Source of the DNA: Amphiura filiformis
Taxonomy: Eukaryota; Echinodermata; Ophiuroidea; Amphilepidida; Amphiuridae
NCBI RefSeq assembly: GCF_039555335.1
Contig: NC_092640.1
Coordinates: 36,326,784-36,390,783 of the forward strand
Length of the DNA stretch: 64,000 nucleotides
Reading direction: 5' to 3'
Made by a program: the position numbers and the translations under genes. Below, piece by piece: positions 57,247 to 64,000 of the stretch. Position 1 is the stretch's first letter, and each line of letters opens with the position of its first letter. The notes under the pieces are model-generated. The model saw nothing but the letters and a program-made list of their open reading frames with translations, did no database searches and had not been told where the DNA came from.

Positions 57247-57335
57247 ATAAGTCAGGTAGACAAGCGGTTTAAGGCGCTGGAAGTATACTCTATCCATTAT
57301 AGCGGCGTGGGTTCGAGCACCACCTCTGCCGAACT
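57247..57335 (+). repeat. tRNA-Leu/Ser-like pseudogene or SINE head
   Basis: GTCAGGTAGACAAGCGGTTTAAGGCGC resembles a class II tRNA D arm, GGCGTGGGTTCGAGCACCACC is a T arm with B box. The acceptor (GTCAGG against CCTCTG) and anticodon stems do not pair, so it is not a working tRNA. Confidence 0.5.
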
Positions 57336-58298
57336 CAATTTACTTTTTTTAAATAATTTCATATTAGGGAAATGTGGATGGGATCATTTATGTATGGCGT
57401 AGGGAGGAGTGGTTAATAACAGCATCCAATTTTAATTTGAAATGTCTCAGAGCTGAAAGCTAAAAATAAAGACACCTAATCACTTTTTGTCAATTGCTAT
57501 TTTAAAATTAGTCTCCTTGGAGTTCAATTAACAAATGATATTTCCACAGCAGCCCATGTTTAAAAACGTTTCTAATTAGCATTTTATTTCTAATACACAT
57601 GAATTTCTGCATAAATGTCTTGAACATTTTAAAGAAAAGCATTAAATTTAATTTCAGTTCTTATCTGCTCTTGTCATTTCTCTGCTAAAAAGCAGGTTTT
57701 GTTGGAGTGAACCAGCTATTTTGCTTATTTATATAATTTTCAATATTTTTTTTCTTTATGTTAGAATTTAAGCCAACTAAAATGACAAAATGGTATTTCA
57801 TGGTCACTTAAATTTAGTCTACTTATATTTTGTAGATATTCAGGGTGTCCCAGAAAAAAAAATCGGGTGAACGACTTTGGACATAAGTTGAGAAAACAGG
57901 TACATGTGTATTACAATCCAAACATTTAAAAAGGAGTGTGTAGCCCTTATCTTATTTGGATCTTATAAGCTATTTTAACTTGAATCGGTGACTGGTTCCG
58001 ATGAAAGAATACATGTAAATGCATGCATCAATTCATTTCATTCCAAGTTTGAAAGAAATATCATTCAGCACAATGTACTCTAGTGGTTAACATGCATGTC
58101 AATGGACTTTATATTTTGTAATGTGAAATCCTTCTCGTTTTTTTTTTCAACAATCTGTTTCTTGCAAAATATTTTAAATATTTTGTTCACATTTGAACAA
58201 AACTTAATTAAAAATAAGTTTTGTTCAGAATGTGAAAATACTGCACGATATTAAAAATTATGCTCGGTACCTATTGCATAAAGAATTGAATACCTAAG
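57336..58298. other. intergenic; isolated CAGGGTGTCCC motif
   Basis: At 57844 TTCAGGGTGTCCCAGAAAAAA begins an unpaired copy of the terminus type seen at 4322 and 7911. Nothing else recognised. Confidence 0.5.
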
Positions 58299-58846
58299 TG
58301 GAAGAAGGGCCCAACTCCAATTTTTTTACAAAAATGAGTTAGACTCAGCATTTTAAAGCCTTGTGTGTGAAATGAGCTAAAATCCACTCTCTAAATAGTC
58401 TTCCACTTACACTTAATCACAGGTTTCATGGAAGAAAGGCTCCATGGAGTTGGGCCCTTCTTCCGCATATTGGGTTAAAGAGGAATTTTGTTCATCCATG
58501 AAATCTGCTTTACACTACAATAAACTTTCATGCTACCATATTACATGCTTCTATTTCTGCAATTAATGGATAATTACTCAAATTTCTGTAGCTATTTATA
58601 ACATATCTGCTTACGGAATTGGCACTTGCAGTATATTGGTGGAAGAAGGGCCCAACTCCAGCTCGTATCAAGACCTGTGTACTGTTGCCATGGAAACATC
58701 ATATATAATTCTGAATGAATGTAATACTGTATGTCATTGTATGTGTTAAAGGTCCCCTGAAGATGAAAACATTCTGTCTATAAAACTTTTCCAAATATTA
58801 AGTTTTTTCTAATATCTCAAAAACATGGAGTTTGGCCCTTCTTCCA
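58299..58846. repeat. four copies of a 21-bp motif in alternating orientation
   Basis: TGGAAGAAGGGCCCAACTCC at 58299-58319 (+), 58445-58464 (-), 58640-58660 (+) and 58826-58846 (-). Adjacent +/- pairs could be the ends of two tiny MITEs of about 166 and 207 bp. Confidence 0.75.
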
Positions 58847-60293
58847 CGCAGGAAATCAATTTCAGCTGGCTAAAATGTTAAAAGTTTTCCCACACATTCA
58901 TGTTTTTGGAATATTTCCAAGAAATGGTTGTGCAAAATGTAAATCTTCAACATAATGTTGCATCCGGTTAAAGAACGCATAAATTTTAAACTTCTCACCA
59001 TCGTATTTCAGTGTCTGCATTGAGCATTCATCTGCTAACACCAGACATCATTTGCTTTGTTCTTGAATGTATGTATATCAAAAATTACACTTAAAGCTGC
59101 ATGAAAGCACTTTTCTTGGCTCAAATTTTCTTTGGAAAGTTAAAATATAACATACTGCACGACATAAAGAAAGCTGGAAAGTTTCTATTAAATTGAAAAA
59201 AGCAAAGTTTTCTCAGACAAAATGTTGCTTCAAATATTGTCATGAACAATGGATGCAGAACTGTTAACATGGTTCATCTTAAGAATGAATGCAGAACTGC
59301 TAACCTAAAACAAACACTTATAGCAAAACATAATATAGTACAGTATCAAAAATTAGAAGCTATACAGCTCATCACTTAATCATGTCTCTCTTGGGTTTTT
59401 TTTAATTTTTAACATATTGCATAACGAATTAAAGCTGTTAATGTTATAGCTATCAGGAATCCATGTTAAGTTTCTTACAATTCGACCACTGTGTATCATT
59501 GTGAAGGCAAATCAAAAGTTTTATTTACAGCTTCAGTAAAAACCATAACTTAACACCGTCGGATTATAAAATAGGTAAGGACTAAATTTGATGAGATGCA
59601 CAAACTTTAGGAAGGGGTGAGGAGTATTAAAAAAAAATGCCTGTTGATCAAGTTTGGAACGAATTACATTGATGATTGCATTATGTAATTGCTCATATCT
59701 TCGCAACCAGTCAACTGAATCAAATAAAATGTGCATATTTGATACCTACATATACAGACAGAAATAGTGACTGCATATTCATTAATGAACATGCAAGTTA
59801 AGGCGAAACAAAAACCATCAACTGTCAACCAAATTTCCAGTTTTCAACACGATTTATTTCATATTACGTGATAACAGTTTGAGTAAATAACCGTTTGTAA
59901 ATACATCAAGTTGGTAAAAACATAATATTGAACCTCATAAATTATTACTAGATTGTTTTGTAATGTCTATTACATTTATACTGATATCTACTAATAAATA
60001 ACCATACATGTACATGTAAAAAGGTATGTAGCCCTATTTGTTCTACACATGTGCACCAATTTGTGTTCAGTGACAATGGCCAATTGTGTAAGAAATGAGG
60101 CTGTTTTAAAAGTTGCTCATGAGTCCATATCAGTCAGGTTTTCTTTAACAAACACGTGAATAGACCTAATTTACTGTATTGTTTGAGAGTTGACTGCTAT
60201 GGACTCAAATGCAACATTTAACACTGTTTAAAATGGGATTTTTTTACATAATGAACCATTGTGACTGAACACAATGATGTGTGATGTTATACA
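58847..60293. other. intergenic, nothing recognised
   Basis: AT-rich, no supported exon or repeat. Confidence 0.5.
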
Positions 60294-61978
60294 TTATGGT
60301 CCATATATGGTCACACGTTTTAAACTCGCCACCCAAAAAGGGTGGAGATGTTACGCTTTTTGGTATCAAGCTGCAGTTAATCTCATATATTTTCATAATT
60401 ACAAAAGCTAGATCAATGCATGTGGTCTCATTTGAAAGCTGTGTTATTATGCCATATTCCTGCAAAGTGGCATTGCCATAGTCCATCCATAGGTGAAGAT
60501 ATACCTTTTTGTAGCTTGAAGTACAGGGGTGGAGGCGGAGGCGGCGCCGGCGCCCGCCTGTACAAACTATATGGGAAATTGACATTTTTAGTACAATTTT
60601 TGCAGAAACGATTATATTTTTGTCAAATCTTTGTGTATGGCTATAAATTTGGTACCAAAACAAAGCTAACATATTCTACTTTATTGTTTTATGATTGACA
60701 AGTAGGTAAATGAATGTACATGTATAGTATGGACAAACCAGGTGATAATAAAGAAAATAATAATAACATAGGTGATTTTGTGACAATTATAAACTTGCAA
60801 ATCGGTAGGAAAATAATTATTTTTAAAATAATATTTCATGTCCATTGATTTATTTTATTTTAAAAAGCCAAATAATGTTAACTGTTGGGCCTATATACCT
60901 TCCAGTAATTAAGAGTGCACATTTTTGTTTATTTTAAGTCAATTAATGTCAGCATGATGCTAAAGACCTTTTTGCATCCAATAAATCGGAAAATCCATCA
61001 AAATGAAGATGAATTTGGACATCAAGATCAGTATCCTCCAGGAACTAAGGTCATCAATGGATACTACTAAAATGTACAATCTGCACAACATTCAGGCAAT
61101 CCAGATCACTACAAAGCCAATCCTAAAGCCAATTGATGCTGTCATACCTAAAGACTGTGTATCATATTTTGGTATCAAAACATGCTATCGGACACAACCT
61201 GCATGGACTATGTGGATGTAAATGTGTGCAATTGCACTCTTTAAATACTTTTACAGTCTATGAAGTTAAAATCCTAATATTTGTGTATGTATGTTTGAAA
61301 GAATCAGCCTGTTTTCATGGGACATAGATAAATTTCATGTACTATCTTTAAGATGCATTCCCATCGACATATTTAATTACTCGGTAAACATAAGTTGTTT
61401 ATCAGGTATGTTAATGTTTTTTAAGTAAATTATGATGACTTGTTTCAGTGATTCTTCCTGCCACAAAAGCATGTTGGAATGTGTTTAGTTAGTCTGATAT
61501 AAATAGATAGGTTTTTGGGGTGATAATGGGCAACTAAAGACACTTACATACATGGAATCTGTGAAAAGATTAAATTTCCGATTATAAATTTGCACCAAAT
61601 TGGGATGGAAATATTTATTTTGGGTGAATCATGAACCCCATGCAATTTGATATTGTTGTATGGGCCTAAGTGTGCTCTGCAAGAAAATAGCATTATTTTT
61701 GCTATAGGGTTACCACAGAAAATGTTATTGTAAAAAACATTGAATGACTAAAAATATATAAAAATTCACATTTCAGTCAATGTTACCTTTTTATCTTACA
61801 TCTAGTGTCAATTCTGAGTGCATATTTGGATTCCTTGGGCAATTTCCTTTCAGAAAATGTATACTTTTACTACCATAGGGGGTATACTTCAGCAAATATG
61901 AATTTGTAAAGGTAAAATCACCATGTAACACGAAAGGAGGCGACCTTAAAACGCGCGACCATATGTTTGGTCCATAAA
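60294..61978. repeat. possible 1.7-kb element with degraded TIRs
   Basis: TTATGGTCCATATATGGTC..ACGTTTTAA at 60294 and the reverse of GTTTTAT/GGACC..ATATGGTCGCGCG at 61930-61978 match at about 80 percent over 45 bases. An open frame at 61003-61221 lies inside with no recognisable domain. Confidence 0.45.
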
Positions 61979-62929
61979 ACAAATAAGGCTACCCATACCC
62001 TTTTACATGTTTGCATTTCGTCAAATATTTTTTAAATTTCTTTCAAAAAGCATTTAGGGGAACTTTAAGTTGTGGACCCTATAGCATCAATATAAATGCA
62101 TAGCATCATTAGATGCATCATATCATTGACCTGTGGAATATGTTAATAGTTTTGTTTGTTTTTGGTCACAATTAACCCCAAAGAAATGAATTCATACAAC
62201 AGAATTGTCATACACACACCTTGTGGTTAGCTTATAGAACAAACATAGCCAATTGCAATAATTTGTACCATCCCAGAATTCAACTGTCAAAATTCAAATT
62301 TCTCACATATGGTGGAAACCAATTCCAAAATATTTCTCTGGACATAATAAAAGGATTCAGAAAATTACACTTTTGACCTATCTGAAATTTGGTGAAAAAG
62401 TGAACATTTTGGTTCCACAAGCATCAAAAATAGCCACAAAATTTGATGAGAAATGTTCCAACTTCAACTTTCCTCACTTTCCCAAATTCTACTTAACATC
62501 TGCATTTTGGTCAAGGTCCACAACTTAGAAAACACTCATCCACCATTTTGTTCCATCAAAAATTTTGCTCATAACCCCAGTTAAATTCTAGGCCTGAGAT
62601 GTTTTTGATGGTAAGTGGTAGCCTTGTCACCCATGTTATCCTAATCTTTTGATTTAAAATGTATTGTTATGTTCATTTTTGGAAACATGTTTTCTAAAAT
62701 TTTAATCCAGTTTTGTGTTTGCTGCATTTTAGACAAGAAGCAATCAAATTTAATTCAAATAAGTGCTTACAAGATGGAAAATATGGAATTAGTATACATT
62801 GCTAGTAAATTGGGATTACTGTGTAGTAGCAGCATTGGTACTTTGTAGGTACTCATCTATGTGTACAAGACAGGTACCTTGGTGACAGTGTAGCTGTGCA
62901 GGGCAACCCAATATGAATCTTGTATAATG
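61979..62929. other. intergenic, nothing recognised
   Basis: Only a weak inverted word AAGTTGTGGACC (62067) / GGTCCACAACTT (62516). Confidence 0.45.
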
Positions 62930-63331
62930 AAAGACAAAGATAGACAATTTATCGCGTCTGACGTCACCTGTCAATCAAACTCGAGCACGGTTTGTTTACA
63001 AAGTGTCGTGATGATGACTTGCTGAACGCGGATTTATAAGCGGGCGCCGTATTGTTAATTTTGCACCTTTGGACATGCAAACCATCTCAAAAGTGAGGTC
63101 TTTATAGTAGGAAACTTTTTTTGGTGAAGGCACAATGTCCACAATGCCTAGAAAAGCTGCTTTTGCCTTGTTAAAGTCTAAATTTTTCGCCATTTGCTGC
63201 TATTCCTTTTCTCCGATCAGCACCAGATAGATCGGTCTTCCTTTCTGCGCTGATTAACCTGTGTAAACCAATCAAGGATCGTAATTGACAGTGACATCAG
63301 GCGCGATAAATTGTTTTTATCTCTGTCTTTA
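62930..63331. mobile_element. MITE, about 400 bp, AAAGACAAAGATA termini
   Basis: AAAGACAAAGATAGACAATT...ATCGCGTCTGACGTCA at the left against the reverse of TGACATCAGGCGCGATAAATTG...TATCTCTGTCTTT at the right. A 65-codon minus-strand frame (62996-63193) lies wholly inside and is not taken as a gene. Confidence 0.8.
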
Positions 63332-63661
63332 ATTATAGTATGTGTCTTCCATTCCATGTTGTGCAGATCTCAAATTTTGATGCTTCAGGATGCTCATTTC
63401 TAGGCATTCCAGTGCCAAAGGAGTGTCCATGATGCACAGAGCATGTGACTCCTGATCTCAAAGTGCTATTGGATATCAGAATCAGATCACATCCTCCATG
63501 TGAGCAACCATGGCACACATCACATGCCAAGATGGTCAACATTAAGCAAGTCACCAGCATGGATTGGGATATTTTGATACTGACTGTGAGCTACATGTAT
63601 TGTACAGGTACCTGTATGGCTCTCTGTACAAGGAACCAATGGCTTAATATCCTCTCTGAAA

Positions 63662-63726
63662 CACAAGGTTTTGAATTAAATCAAATACTGGAACTTACAG
63701 TATTTGATTTAATTCAAAACCTTGTG
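63662..63726. repeat. perfect hairpin, 29-bp arms, 7-base loop
   Basis: CACAAGGTTTTGAATTAAAT... at 63662-63690 is exactly complementary to 63698-63726; loop GAACTTA. Confidence 0.95.
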
Positions 63727-63838
63727 ATTTTAACGACTGGATGACTGAGAATATTCACTATTTTATCCTCTCTGAAAGGCAGGACACACTTACAGAGCTC
63801 ATTCACTAGGAGATATTTTCCATGAAAAATCTGACCGA

Positions 63839-63894
63839 TTGAAAAATCTGTGAAACATCTGTGTTGGATGACAGATTTGTCACAGATTTTTCAA
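63839..63894. repeat. inverted repeat, 15-bp perfect outer arms
   Basis: TTGAAAAATCTGTGA (63839-63853) against TCACAGATTTTTCAA (63880-63894), with partly paired CATCTGT/ACAGAT inside. Confidence 0.9.
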
Positions 63895-64000
63895 CCGAGC
63901 ATACATGTACATTATTACAAAAGTTAAAATAAACAATAAATTATTTTGTATTTATGTTACAATATATAAAATACTTCAACAATTGCCAGTTTATACAATT

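Noticed and set aside
57247-57335. Functional tRNA-Leu
   Set aside because: Acceptor and anticodon stems fail to pair; kept only as a tRNA-like relic.
60244-60672. 142-codon minus frame
   Set aside because: No recognisable domain, overlaps a degraded inverted terminus, no splice-site or conservation support.

Overview
The window is AT-rich animal DNA: spliced genes, long introns, very dense transposon debris and a 200-base assembly gap at 33586-33785. The abundant AGGCCTA-type words, the lineage-specific class A receptor copies and the transposon mix suggest an invertebrate deuterostome, most likely an echinoderm; that placement is inference. There are no operons, bacterial genes or CRISPR arrays.

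Two host loci can be read. (1) A seven-exon urate oxidase (uricase) gene lies on the minus strand at 16998-8028. All six introns are GT-AG, all phases agree, and the spliced frame encodes 316 residues with the catalytic positions intact. It has two surprises: the N-terminus reads as a secretory signal peptide with no C-terminal peroxisomal SKL, and a 3,083-bp RTE-type LINE sits inside coding exon 3 between perfect 13-bp target-site duplications, giving a stop two codons after the junction. (2) An intronless rhodopsin-like GPCR is present three times: a nearly intact copy at 54846-55900 (one 1-base frameshift), a pseudogene at 28251-30376 split by a 1.09-kb TIR element, and a 3' remnant near 34609-34745. 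The first two lie in segmental duplicates whose comparison gives empty sites that date several insertions.

The rest is a nest of mobile elements. 0-8 kb holds foldback elements and a 5'-truncated CR1/L2-like LINE inside a palindromic element. 8-17 kb is the uricase gene with its RTE and intronic repeats. 17-27 kb holds MITE families, a 42-bp perfect palindrome and a 1.2-kb inverted repeat with 432-bp arms. 27-36 kb is the GPCR duplicate, TTAA-flanked MITEs and the gap. 38-40 kb is a foldback whose arms carry inverted copies of what looks like the 3' end of a transposase gene. 42.3-51.5 kb is bounded by 40-bp inverted termini plus subterminal tandem repeats (a possible 9.2-kb element) and contains a tRNA-type SINE family, three hAT-like MITEs with 8-bp duplications and a TA-flanked MITE. 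52-53.5 kb is a second, internally deleted RTE. 54-56 kb is the better GPCR copy. 57-64 kb has a tRNA-like relic, recurring short motifs, inverted-repeat elements and a perfect 29-bp hairpin.

The observation most worth following is the uricase: a predicted secreted, non-peroxisomal urate oxidase caught with a LINE in its coding sequence while every other base of its frame is still open.
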